Assembly (NCBI GenBank): GCA_937948985.1
Contig: CALFAK010000169.1
Span: 1 to 37,825, forward strand
DNA from: an uncultured Neomegalonema sp.
GTDB lineage: Bacteria > Pseudomonadota > Alphaproteobacteria > Rhodobacterales > Rhodobacteraceae
Direction of reading: 5' to 3'
Length of the DNA: 37,825 bases
The first letter of the stretch is position 1; each line of letters opens with the position of its first letter. This document shows, piece after piece, positions 24,291 to 32,252 of this stretch. Position numbers and translations under genes: made by a program. The notes under the pieces are model-generated. The model saw only the letters and a list, made by a program, of their open reading frames with translations. It did not search any database and was not told the origin of the DNA.

Positions 24291-24857
24291 ATGAGCGACG
24301 AAATCGAAATTGATCTGGATGACCTCACGCGCCGCATGGATGGTGCGATCAGCGCGCTGCGCAACGAATTCGGCACCCTGCGCACGGGCCGCGCGACCGC
24401 CAGTATGCTCGATCCTGTGATGGTCGATGCCTATGGTGCGATGACGCCGCTCAATCAGGTTGGAACCGTGAACGTGCCAGAGCCGCGTATGCTGACCCTG
24501 ACGATTTGGGATAAGGGTCTGGTTCGCGCTGTTGAAAAAGCGATCATGGAATCAGGGCTGGGCGTTAATCCGCAAACCGACGGCACATTGATCCGTCTGC
24601 CGATCCCGGAATTGAACGAAGAACGCCGCCGCGAGCTGGCCCGTGTTGCCGCCAAATACGCCGAATCCGCCCGCGTCGCCGTGCGCAATGTCCGCCGTGA
24701 CGGGATGGATCAGGTGAAAAAAGCGAAAAATGCGAACGATATTTCCGAAGATGATCAAAAACTTTACTCGGACGAAATACAAGAAATGACAGACAAGTTC
24801 ATCGCGCAGATTGATGAGGCGCTGTCATCGAAAGAACAAGAGATCATGCAGGTCTAA
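24291..24857 (+). CDS. frr: Ribosome recycling factor
   Basis: 188 aa, close to the usual 185. RRF, with EF-G, splits post-termination ribosomes. It is a tRNA-shaped protein with a three-helix bundle and a small beta domain. [20 protein letters not shown] (30-49) and the C-terminal [32 protein letters not shown] block are family signatures. Start ATG with AGGA seven bases upstream; 41 bp after pyrH. Confidence 0.97.
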   Translation: MSDEIEIDLDDLTRRMDGAISALRNEFGTLRTGRATASMLDPVMVDAYGAMTPLNQVGTVNVPEPRMLTLTIWDKGLVRAVEKAIMESGLGVNPQTDGTLIRLPIPELNEERRRELARVAAKYAESARVAVRNVRRDGMDQVKKAKNANDISEDDQKLYSDEIQEMTDKFIAQIDEALSSKEQEIMQV

Positions 24858-24907
24858 GCCGCCCAAGATGCTGGGCGCGCGTGATCCAGCTGGAAAGTTG
24901 AGTAAAT

Positions 24908-25684
24908 ATGCTGAGATTCACGACGAACCGCGCGGCCAAAGCCGAAAGCACTACTCCGAAGCGCGCAGAGCCAAAGGCTTTGCCAGATCATGTTGCGATC
25001 ATCATGGATGGCAATGGCCGTTGGGCGACGGATCGGGGATTGCCCCGTATTGCGGGCCACAAACGTGGCATCAACTCCGTGCGCAAGATCACCCGCCATG
25101 CGAAAACATCTGGCGTCAAGTATCTGACATTATTTGCATTTTCGACTGAGAATTGGCTGCGACCGAAAGAAGAGGTCCACGGCCTGTTCGATCTGTTCCG
25201 CTACTACATGCGCCGCGAGTGCCGCACTCTGGCCCGTGAAGGCGTGCGCATCCGGTTTATCGGTGATCCGTCCGAAATGCCTGAAGACATCCAGTCGATG
25301 ATGATCGAGGCTGAGGAAATGACCGCGTCGGGGGAACACATGACCCTGATCGTCGCGCTGAACTATGGCTCCCGCGCCGAAATCGTCTCCGCCACCCAGC
25401 GCCTCGCCACCCGTGTTGCAGCCGGGGAAATGGCCCCCGAAGAGATCACAGATCAGGCTATCAGTGCGGAACTCAACACATCCGGCTTCCCTGATCCTGA
25501 CCTGATTATCCGGACCAGCGGCGAGCAACGCCTGTCAAACTTTCTGCTCTGGCAAGCCGCGTATTCAGAATTTCTGTTTGTCGATTGCCATTGGCCGGAA
25601 TTTGATGAGCACGCATTTGATGACGCCATTGCTCTATACCGCGACCGCGACCGCCGCTTTGGCGGGTTGCGAAAATCGGGATAA
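24908..25684 (+). CDS. uppS: Undecaprenyl diphosphate synthase (cis-prenyltransferase)
   Basis: 258 aa, normal length. UppS adds eight isopentenyl units to farnesyl diphosphate to make the C55 carrier for peptidoglycan and O-antigen synthesis. HVAIIMDGNGRWA (28-40) has the catalytic Asp34. HKRGINSVRKITRHA, LTLFAFSTENW and the C-terminal DLIIRTSGEQRLSNFLLWQAAYSEFLF are conserved. About 24 N-terminal residues (basic, low complexity) precede the enzyme core. The cdsA GTG start lies 6 bp after the stop. Confidence 0.96.
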   Translation: MLRFTTNRAAKAESTTPKRAEPKALPDHVAIIMDGNGRWATDRGLPRIAGHKRGINSVRKITRHAKTSGVKYLTLFAFSTENWLRPKEEVHGLFDLFRYYMRRECRTLAREGVRIRFIGDPSEMPEDIQSMMIEAEEMTASGEHMTLIVALNYGSRAEIVSATQRLATRVAAGEMAPEEITDQAISAELNTSGFPDPDLIIRTSGEQRLSNFLLWQAAYSEFLFVDCHWPEFDEHAFDDAIALYRDRDRRFGGLRKSG

Positions 25685-25690
25685 GCGCGC

Positions 25691-26524
25691 GTGTCGGGGG
25701 GCAGCACTGATAAACCGAGACGGCGTGACGCTTTCCGCGCCGATCTCAAAACGCGGGTGATTTCGGGCGCGATCCTCGCCATCATCGGATTTCTGAACAT
25801 CCTTGCCGGAGGTTGGGCGACCGCGCTGTTCGTGGCGCTTGGCACCGGATTGATGGCGTGGGAATTGGCCCGCATGATCGTCGGGCTGACCAATTTCACT
25901 AAATTGCAGGCCGTTGCCGCCTTCATCGCGGGATCACTGCCGCCACTCGTTGCCTATATCTTCGGTTTTCAAACCGCCGTCGGCATCGCCGCGCTGGTTG
26001 CGGCATTGGCGATGATCGTCCTTGCCTGCGGCTGGAAAGGCGCTGTTGGTATTGCCCTGTTATCGAGTGCCGGGGCGGCGTTCGTCTGGCTGCGTGACAT
26101 TGATGGCAGCGGGCTGGCGATTGCGATCTGGATCATTCTGGTCGTCGCCTTTGCCGATATGGGCGGCTATTTCGCCGGGCGCGCGATTGGCGGTCCCAAG
26201 CTGGCCCCGAAACTCAGCCCCAACAAGACATGGGCTGGTGCGATAGGCGGCATTTGCTTTGCGATGATCGTCTCGGTGATTTTTGCCGTTATCAAGGACG
26301 GCAATCCGCTCACGCTCGCTCTGATTGCTGCTGTCAACGCCATCGTTTCTCAAGCGGGTGACCTGATCGAATCGACCGCCAAGCGCCGGTATGGTGTAAA
26401 GGACTCAAGTGGTCTGATACCGGGCCACGGCGGGGTTTGGGATCGTTTTGACGGTGTCATAGCCGCCTCCCTCTTCCTGGGCGCATTGTTGGCTCTCTAT
26501 CCCGGTTTGATAAGCCAATGGTAG
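25691..26524 (+). CDS. cdsA: Phosphatidate cytidylyltransferase
   Basis: 277 aa, usual length, with a polytopic membrane profile (about seven helices). CdsA converts phosphatidate and CTP to CDP-diacylglycerol, the precursor of all phospholipids. The C-terminal signature is clear: KLSPNKTWAGAIGG, then SQAGDLIESTAKRRYGVKDSSGLIPGHGGVWDRFD with the metal-binding Asp residues. It starts with GTG (GGGA about ten bases upstream). Its last 7 bp overlap the dxr start, indicating translational coupling. Confidence 0.94.
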   Translation: MSGGSTDKPRRRDAFRADLKTRVISGAILAIIGFLNILAGGWATALFVALGTGLMAWELARMIVGLTNFTKLQAVAAFIAGSLPPLVAYIFGFQTAVGIAALVAALAMIVLACGWKGAVGIALLSSAGAAFVWLRDIDGSGLAIAIWIILVVAFADMGGYFAGRAIGGPKLAPKLSPNKTWAGAIGGICFAMIVSVIFAVIKDGNPLTLALIAAVNAIVSQAGDLIESTAKRRYGVKDSSGLIPGHGGVWDRFDGVIAASLFLGALLALYPGLISQW

Positions 26525-27708
26525 AGCGCCGCTCTGTCAGCATCCTCGGCTCCACCGGTTCTATCGGGTGCAGCACGTTGAGCGTGATCGAATCGCACGG
26601 CGGCGCAAATGCCTACGACGTGCGCGCGCTGTGCGGCGGTTCCAACGCGGCGCTTCTGGCCGAACAAGCCCGTGCGGTGCAGGCCGATATCGCCGTCATC
26701 CAAGACGAAACCGCCTACCCCGACCTCGTCGAAGCCCTTGCGGGTAGCGGGATCGAGGTTGCAACAGGACAGCAAGCCCTGCTCGACGCCGCCGGAATGG
26801 GCGCAGACATCTGCGTCTCCGCCATTGCAGGCGCGGCTGGCCTTTATCCGACGCTGGAGGCGATCCGGGCCGGATCAACGATTGCGCTGGCCAACAAGGA
26901 ATCAATGGTTTGTGCCGGCCCCCTCGTTCGCCGCGAGGCTGAACGGATGGGCGTGCGCATCCTGCCCGTCGACTCCGAGCATAACGCCATCTTTCAAGTC
27001 CTCGAAGCCCACCACCACAAGGCCATCGAACGCATCATCCTCACCGCTTCGGGTGGCCCGTTCCGCGATTTCACTTATGAGCAGATGCGTCGTGTGACCC
27101 CCGAACAGGCCATCGCGCACCCGAACTGGTCAATGGGCGTCGCCATTTCGATTGATTCGGCTTCGATGTTCAATAAAGGACTTGAATTGATTGAGGCAGA
27201 ACAGCTTTTCCCCGTCAAAAGCCGCCAAATCGAGATCCTCGTGCACCCGCAATCGGTGATTCATTCGATGGTCGGCTATTCCGACGGATCGATTCTCGCC
27301 CAGCTTGGCGCACCGGATATGCGCACGCCCATCGCTTATGCGTTGGGTTGGCCCGACCGCGTCTCCGCACCGGTGCAACGCCTTGATTTCCCTGACGTTG
27401 CGCGCCTCGACTTTGAAGCGCCGGACGAGGTTCGCTTTCCCGCCCTGCGCATCGCGCGCGAGGCATTGGACAGCGGCGGCCTTGCGCCTTGCGCCATGAA
27501 TGCGGCCAAGGAAGTGGCTGTTGAAGCCTTTATCGCCCGCGACATTAGCTTTCTTGAAGTTGCCACAGTGGTAGAGGACGTATTGGCACAGTTTGAAAAC
27601 GGGGTTGCGGCGGACAGTATCGAACAGGTTATCGCCGCCGACGGATCAGCGCGCCGCCTTGCGCGCGAAACAATCCGCCGCCGCTCCAACCGCTCCGCCT
27701 CTGCGTGA
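26518..27708 (+). CDS. dxr: 1-deoxy-D-xylulose 5-phosphate reductoisomerase
   Basis: 396 aa, normal length. Dxr (IspC) rearranges and reduces DXP to 2-C-methyl-D-erythritol 4-phosphate, the committed step of the MEP isoprenoid pathway, and is the fosmidomycin target. The NADPH loop VSILGSTGSIGCSTLSVI is at 7-24. ALANKESMVCAG, the metal-binding VDSEHNAIFQ, TASGGPFRDF and NWSMGVAISIDSASMFNKGLELIEA follow in family order. The C-terminal helical domain ends KEVAVEAFIARDISFLEVATVV. It overlaps cdsA by 7 bp and is followed by rseP after 16 bp. Its product line leads to UppS substrate. Confidence 0.97.
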   Translation: MVERRSVSILGSTGSIGCSTLSVIESHGGANAYDVRALCGGSNAALLAEQARAVQADIAVIQDETAYPDLVEALAGSGIEVATGQQALLDAAGMGADICVSAIAGAAGLYPTLEAIRAGSTIALANKESMVCAGPLVRREAERMGVRILPVDSEHNAIFQVLEAHHHKAIERIILTASGGPFRDFTYEQMRRVTPEQAIAHPNWSMGVAISIDSASMFNKGLELIEAEQLFPVKSRQIEILVHPQSVIHSMVGYSDGSILAQLGAPDMRTPIAYALGWPDRVSAPVQRLDFPDVARLDFEAPDEVRFPALRIAREALDSGGLAPCAMNAAKEVAVEAFIARDISFLEVATVVEDVLAQFENGVAADSIEQVIAADGSARRLARETIRRRSNRSASA

Positions 27709-27724
27709 ACAGGAACAAATACGA

Positions 27725-29074
27725 ATGTTAAGTTTTATCGAACAGCTGCCGATGATCGGGCCTATTCTGGCTGCGGCTATCCCCTTCCTGTTCGTTTTGG
27801 GTGTCGTTGTCGCGATCCATGAATACGGCCATTATATTGTTGCCCGTTGGTGCGGTGTGCATTCGGATGTTTTCTCCATCGGCTTCGGGCCGGAAATTGT
27901 CGGTTGGGATGATAAGCGCGGGACGCGCTGGAAACTCTGCCCGATCCCGCTTGGCGGCTACGTCAAGTTTCGCGGTGATGCGGATGCCGCCAGCGCCCAA
28001 TCCGATGATGAAGCGCTTGAAACGCTGACTGAAGAAGAGCGCGCCGCCGCTTTCCCGAATGCCACGCTGCCACGACGCGCGGCAATCGTATCGGCTGGTC
28101 CGATTTTCAACTTTATTCTGACGACTGTGCTGATCGCCGGAATCGCGATGACGACCGGCGTGCCGAACGGAAAGCCGGTCATCGGCTCCGTTACTGAGGG
28201 CCAGGAGGGCGCGCGCGCTGGCTTTGAAGTGGGTGATCGCATCGTTACGGTGGGTGGCGAAACGGTGGAAGCTTTCGGCGATTTCGCCGCCATCGTCATC
28301 AATGGGGCGGGCACGGAATACGACATTGAAGTCGAGCGGGACGGCACGATCATCAATCTGCCAATGACCTATGCGCCACCAATAATGGTCGATCGCCTCA
28401 AAACAGGCAGCGCGGCGGATGATGCTGGCTTGGAGCCGGGCGATGAGATCGTCGAGATTAACGGCGAAAAAATACAGGTTTTTGACGAAATGCGCGCCGC
28501 AGTGATCGACGGCGATGGCGCACCGCTGAGCGTTGGCGTGATGCGCGATGGCGAAGCATTCACGTTTGAACTTACCCCCCGCCGCACGGAAACCCGCAAT
28601 GCGGAAGGCGAGATTGTTGTCGAATGGTTGGTGGGCATCTATGGCGCGCCAGGGCTTGGCTTGGGGTCCGAGATTGAGACGGCTGGTCCCGTTGAGGCAC
28701 TGAAAACGGGTGCCACCTATACCTATAATGTCATCGCGGGGACGCTGTTCTTCATCTATGAGATGTTTGGCGGGCGTGGTGATACGGCTGATCTGGGCGG
28801 GCCAATCCGCATTGCCGAAGTGTCAGGACAGGCCGCACAACAGGGTTGGGGGTCGCTGATCGAGTTGACCGCTCTGCTATCAGCATCAATCGGATTGATT
28901 AATTTATTCCCGATCCCGGTTCTGGATGGCGGTCATTTACTTTTTTATGGCATAGAAGCAATCCGTGGTAAGCCTTTGAATGAAAAAGCGCAGGAGATCG
29001 GACTGACGATCGGTTTGGCGCTTGTTATGATGTTGATGATCTATGCGACCTATAATGACGTGATGCGGCTCTAG
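27725..29074 (+). CDS. rseP: Site-2 zinc metalloprotease RseP
   Basis: 449 aa from ATG 27725, normal length. RseP cuts transmembrane segments, in model bacteria the anti-sigma factor RseA and remnant signal peptides. The zinc motif HEYGH is at 32-36 in the first helix, followed by CPIPLGGYVKFRGD. Two PDZ domains follow: SVTEGQEGARAGFEVGDRIVTVGGETV, and LKTGSAADDAGLEPGDEIVEINGEKI. The third zinc ligand is the Asp in NLFPIPVLDGGHLLFYGIEAI, before the final helix. A 44-residue longer reading starts inside dxr and lacks family features. No anti-sigma factor gene is in the window. Confidence 0.96.
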   Translation: MLSFIEQLPMIGPILAAAIPFLFVLGVVVAIHEYGHYIVARWCGVHSDVFSIGFGPEIVGWDDKRGTRWKLCPIPLGGYVKFRGDADAASAQSDDEALETLTEEERAAAFPNATLPRRAAIVSAGPIFNFILTTVLIAGIAMTTGVPNGKPVIGSVTEGQEGARAGFEVGDRIVTVGGETVEAFGDFAAIVINGAGTEYDIEVERDGTIINLPMTYAPPIMVDRLKTGSAADDAGLEPGDEIVEINGEKIQVFDEMRAAVIDGDGAPLSVGVMRDGEAFTFELTPRRTETRNAEGEIVVEWLVGIYGAPGLGLGSEIETAGPVEALKTGATYTYNVIAGTLFFIYEMFGGRGDTADLGGPIRIAEVSGQAAQQGWGSLIELTALLSASIGLINLFPIPVLDGGHLLFYGIEAIRGKPLNEKAQEIGLTIGLALVMMLMIYATYNDVMRL

Positions 29075-29217
29075 AGCGACTTCGAGCAAAGTTGATACAC
29101 TGCGTGGCTTGAAAGTCCTGTTAGAACTAAATGCTCTGGTGATATCCCACTTCGGGACGTTATGCTGTGCGACGAATAGTTAAGAAAGATTCGGCAAGAA
29201 CGCCGATGGAGGATTGA

Positions 29218-31686
29218 ATGCGTAAAGTCTTGGGAACGTCGGCCATAGCAGCCGTATTGGCACTCGCGGCAGGATCCATTCCAAACTTTTCCGCCGCGCA
29301 AACCTTTGGCGTGGTCACGCCGGGTTTCGGGACTGCTGCGCCAAACGCCACGATTGTTCAGCCTCAGCCTGTTTTAGTACAGCCGTCTGTCGCTGAACCG
29401 CTATTTGTGCAACCGGGCGTCAGCCAACAGACCGGCGTGAGCTACGGTGGCGGGATCAGCCAGATTATCGTCGAGGGTAATCAACGGATAGAACCCGCTT
29501 CGGTACAGTCGTACATGACGGTCCAACCCGGTCAGACGGCAACACCTTCTGAAATCAACGCCTCCGTCCGCGCGCTGTTCGCCACAGGCCTGTTCAAGGA
29601 CGTGCGCATCGAGCAACGCGGCTCTGCACTGGTTGTGATGGTCGAAGAAAACCCGGTGATCAACCAGATCGCCATTGAGGGCAATAAACGGATCGACGAT
29701 GATCCGCTGCGCAGCCTGCTCACCAGCCGTGAGCGCCGGGTCTACACCCGCGCGAAAGCCGAAGCCGATGCGGATACGTTGCTGGAGCAATACCGCCGCA
29801 CAGGCCGTTATGCGGCGACTGTTGAGCCAAAAATTATCGAGCTTCCGCAAAATCGTGTCGATTTGATCTTTGAAGTCGATGAGGGTGCGGTAACGGGTGT
29901 TGAAAGCTTACGCTTTATCGGCAACACGAAATTCTCTGACCGCCGCTTGCGGCGCGTTGTCTCTACCGATGAATCGAGCTTGCTGAACTTCTTGTCTTCA
30001 ACGGATACATACGATCCTGATCGTCTTGAGCTTGATAAAGAATTGCTGCGCCGCTTTTACCTTTCGCGCGGGCTTGCGGATTTTGAAGTTCTTTCCGCCG
30101 TGGCAGAGCTTTCGCCGGATAAAAAAGGTTTCTTCCTGACATTCACGGTCAATGAAGGTGAGGAATACGATTTCGGTGCCATCGACATCATCTCGAATGC
30201 TGAGGGTGTTGATATTGAAGAGCTGCGTTCGTTAATCATCGCCCGTGAAGGTAATCCGTATAATCTTAGTGAGATTGAGGACAGCATCGGCGCATTGACC
30301 CTGCGATTGGGTGAGTTGGGTTACGCGTTCACCGAGATTGACGCCGTCCCGACAAAAGACACTGAAGGCCGGACCATCGGTATCACATTTGAGGTCAATG
30401 AAGGCGAGCGGGTTTTCGTTGAGCGGATCAATATTATCGGCAACTCGCGCACTCTGGACCGGGTTATCCGCCGTGAGTATGAACTGGTCGAGGGCGATGC
30501 GTTCAATGCGTTGCAAGTGCGCCGTTCGCGGTCAAATATCCGGGGTCTCGGCTACTTCCGCACGGTTAATGTGGAAACTGAACCGGGCAGTGCGCCGGAC
30601 CGGATTGTGATCAACACGGAAGTTGAGGAGCAATCCACCGGACAGATCAGCTTTGGCCTTGGTTTTTCGACATCAGATAGTGTTTCCGGTGAAGTGAGTA
30701 TCACAGAGCGTAACCTGCTTGGTCGTGGTCAGTTCCTACGCGCCCGCGCCCGGGTTTCCGGGTCAAGCCAGCTTTACGATCTCAGCTTTACGGAACCCCG
30801 TTTCCTGGACCGTGACGTTGCCGCAGGGTTTGACATCTACCGCCGTGAGACGGACGATCAAGACACGTCATCTTTCGACGTGCGTAATACTGGCTTCACG
30901 CCACGTTTGAGCTTCCCGCTTGGCCGCTATACGCGCTTGTCGACACGATACCGGATTTCGCAGGATGAAATCATCGACGTTCCGGCAAATGCATCGCCGC
31001 TGATTCAGCAGGACATTGCATCGAACATCACATCTTCGGTCGGCTACACGCTCACGCATGACCGCCGTAACGATACGGTTGAGCCGAGCAAGGGGTATCT
31101 GCTCAGACTTGATCAGGATTTTGCCGGATTGGGCGGTGATACGCGGTTTGTGAAAACCGAAGTTTCCGCGAAAGCCTTCCAGCGTCTTGTATCTGACGAA
31201 GTCGTTGGCAGTATTGAACTTGCGGGTGGTGCGATTGTCGGTTTTGGCGATTATGAACCGAACATTTCTGACCGCTTTTTCCTGGGCGGCGACTCATTCC
31301 GTGGGTTTGAAAGCGCGGGTCTGGGGCCGGAGGATCCACGCACGTTGGACAATCTGGGCGGTAAGTTCTATGCGGTTGCCCGTACTGAAGTGACTTTCCC
31401 GCTGCCATTGCCGGAAGAATACGGCCTTGCCGCCGGTGTTTTTGCCGATGTGGGTACGCTGTTCGGATTGGATAACACCAGCTACGATGTTGTTGACGCT
31501 GTGACGGGTAACCTGATCGAAACAGTCACAGTCGACGATAGTGCACAGCTGCGTGCAGCCGCAGGTGCCAGCCTGTTCTGGCAGTCTCCATTCGGTCCGG
31601 TGCGGATGAACTTCGCTTATCCAATCGTCCAAGAAGACGGCGATGAGGATGAGTTCTTCCGCTTCACCGCAGGGACACGCTTCTAA
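29218..31686 (+). CDS. bamA: Outer-membrane protein assembly factor BamA
   Basis: 822 aa. BamA is the Omp85 barrel that inserts outer-membrane proteins. Signal peptide about 1-27 (cut after SAA). Residues about 28-78 form an unusual Pro/Gln/Val-rich linker with repeated V-Q-P. Five POTRA domains follow (from ISQIIVEGNQRIEP at about 80), including VVMVEENPVINQIAIEGNKRI, FEVDEGAVTGVESLRFIGNTKF and EGERVFVERINIIGNSRT. The barrel begins near GQISFGLGFSTSDS. The loop-6 motif is D-S-F-R-G-F (about 692), corresponding to VRGF/Y. The C-terminus FRFTAGTRF ends in the usual aromatic Phe. GGAGGA lies four bases before the ATG. It follows a 143-bp gap that probably holds a promoter. Confidence 0.97.
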   Translation: MRKVLGTSAIAAVLALAAGSIPNFSAAQTFGVVTPGFGTAAPNATIVQPQPVLVQPSVAEPLFVQPGVSQQTGVSYGGGISQIIVEGNQRIEPASVQSYMTVQPGQTATPSEINASVRALFATGLFKDVRIEQRGSALVVMVEENPVINQIAIEGNKRIDDDPLRSLLTSRERRVYTRAKAEADADTLLEQYRRTGRYAATVEPKIIELPQNRVDLIFEVDEGAVTGVESLRFIGNTKFSDRRLRRVVSTDESSLLNFLSSTDTYDPDRLELDKELLRRFYLSRGLADFEVLSAVAELSPDKKGFFLTFTVNEGEEYDFGAIDIISNAEGVDIEELRSLIIAREGNPYNLSEIEDSIGALTLRLGELGYAFTEIDAVPTKDTEGRTIGITFEVNEGERVFVERINIIGNSRTLDRVIRREYELVEGDAFNALQVRRSRSNIRGLGYFRTVNVETEPGSAPDRIVINTEVEEQSTGQISFGLGFSTSDSVSGEVSITERNLLGRGQFLRARARVSGSSQLYDLSFTEPRFLDRDVAAGFDIYRRETDDQDTSSFDVRNTGFTPRLSFPLGRYTRLSTRYRISQDEIIDVPANASPLIQQDIASNITSSVGYTLTHDRRNDTVEPSKGYLLRLDQDFAGLGGDTRFVKTEVSAKAFQRLVSDEVVGSIELAGGAIVGFGDYEPNISDRFFLGGDSFRGFESAGLGPEDPRTLDNLGGKFYAVARTEVTFPLPLPEEYGLAAGVFADVGTLFGLDNTSYDVVDAVTGNLIETVTVDDSAQLRAAAGASLFWQSPFGPVRMNFAYPIVQEDGDEDEFFRFTAGTRF

Positions 31687-31689
31687 GCG

Positions 31690-32244
31690 ATGCCGCGAAC
31701 AGCGCTTATCCGCTGGATGACTATTGCAATGTTGGGCTTTACAGGCCCGGCATTTGCGCAGACTGATACTGAGAACCCGATTTTGATCGTTGATATGCAA
31801 CGGATCAAAAATGAAACGGCGGCGGGCCGCGATATCCAATCGCGTACAGTTGAAATCCGTGCAAAGATTCAAAAAGCAATCGCTGACCGTGAAGCCGCAA
31901 TCCGCCTCGAAGAGGAAAAGCTGGCTAAAGAACGCGCTACACTGACGGGCGAGGAATTCAGAAGCCGGGTTCAGGCGTTCGAGAAACAAGTGTTCGAGAA
32001 TCGCGCGTTTGCGGAGGTTGAAACCCGGCGTCTGCAACAGCTTTTACAGGAAGCATCAGCACTCTTGCGTGATCAGGTGACACGCGTTCTGGCGGTTATC
32101 ATGCGTGAGCGGAACGCGCAGGTTTTGCTGGACCCTACCCAAATCGTGCTCAGTGTCGATCAACTCAACATTACAGATGAGGCCATCGAGCGCTTGGATA
32201 AAGTCTTGCCAGCGGTCGAGTTGTCACTGGAATTGCCGGAATAA
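31690..32244 (+). CDS. skp: Periplasmic chaperone Skp/OmpH
   Basis: 184 aa, usual length. Skp is a trimeric periplasmic chaperone that holds unfolded outer-membrane proteins on their way to BamA. Signal peptide 1-23 (cut AFA/Q). The mature part opens with ILIVDMQRIKNETAAGRDIQ, the family's conserved first strand. A long charged coiled-coil follows (about 50-130, rich in Glu, Arg, Lys and Ala), then RVLAVIMRERNAQVLLDPTQIVLSVDQLNITDEAI. It starts 3 bp after the bamA stop, so the two are co-transcribed. The next gene converges from the other strand 8 bp away, with an imperfect GC-rich inverted repeat (TTGCC...GGCAA) spanning the two stops. Confidence 0.93.
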   Translation: MPRTALIRWMTIAMLGFTGPAFAQTDTENPILIVDMQRIKNETAAGRDIQSRTVEIRAKIQKAIADREAAIRLEEEKLAKERATLTGEEFRSRVQAFEKQVFENRAFAEVETRRLQQLLQEASALLRDQVTRVLAVIMRERNAQVLLDPTQIVLSVDQLNITDEAIERLDKVLPAVELSLELPE

Positions 32245-32252
32245 CTTTAAAC

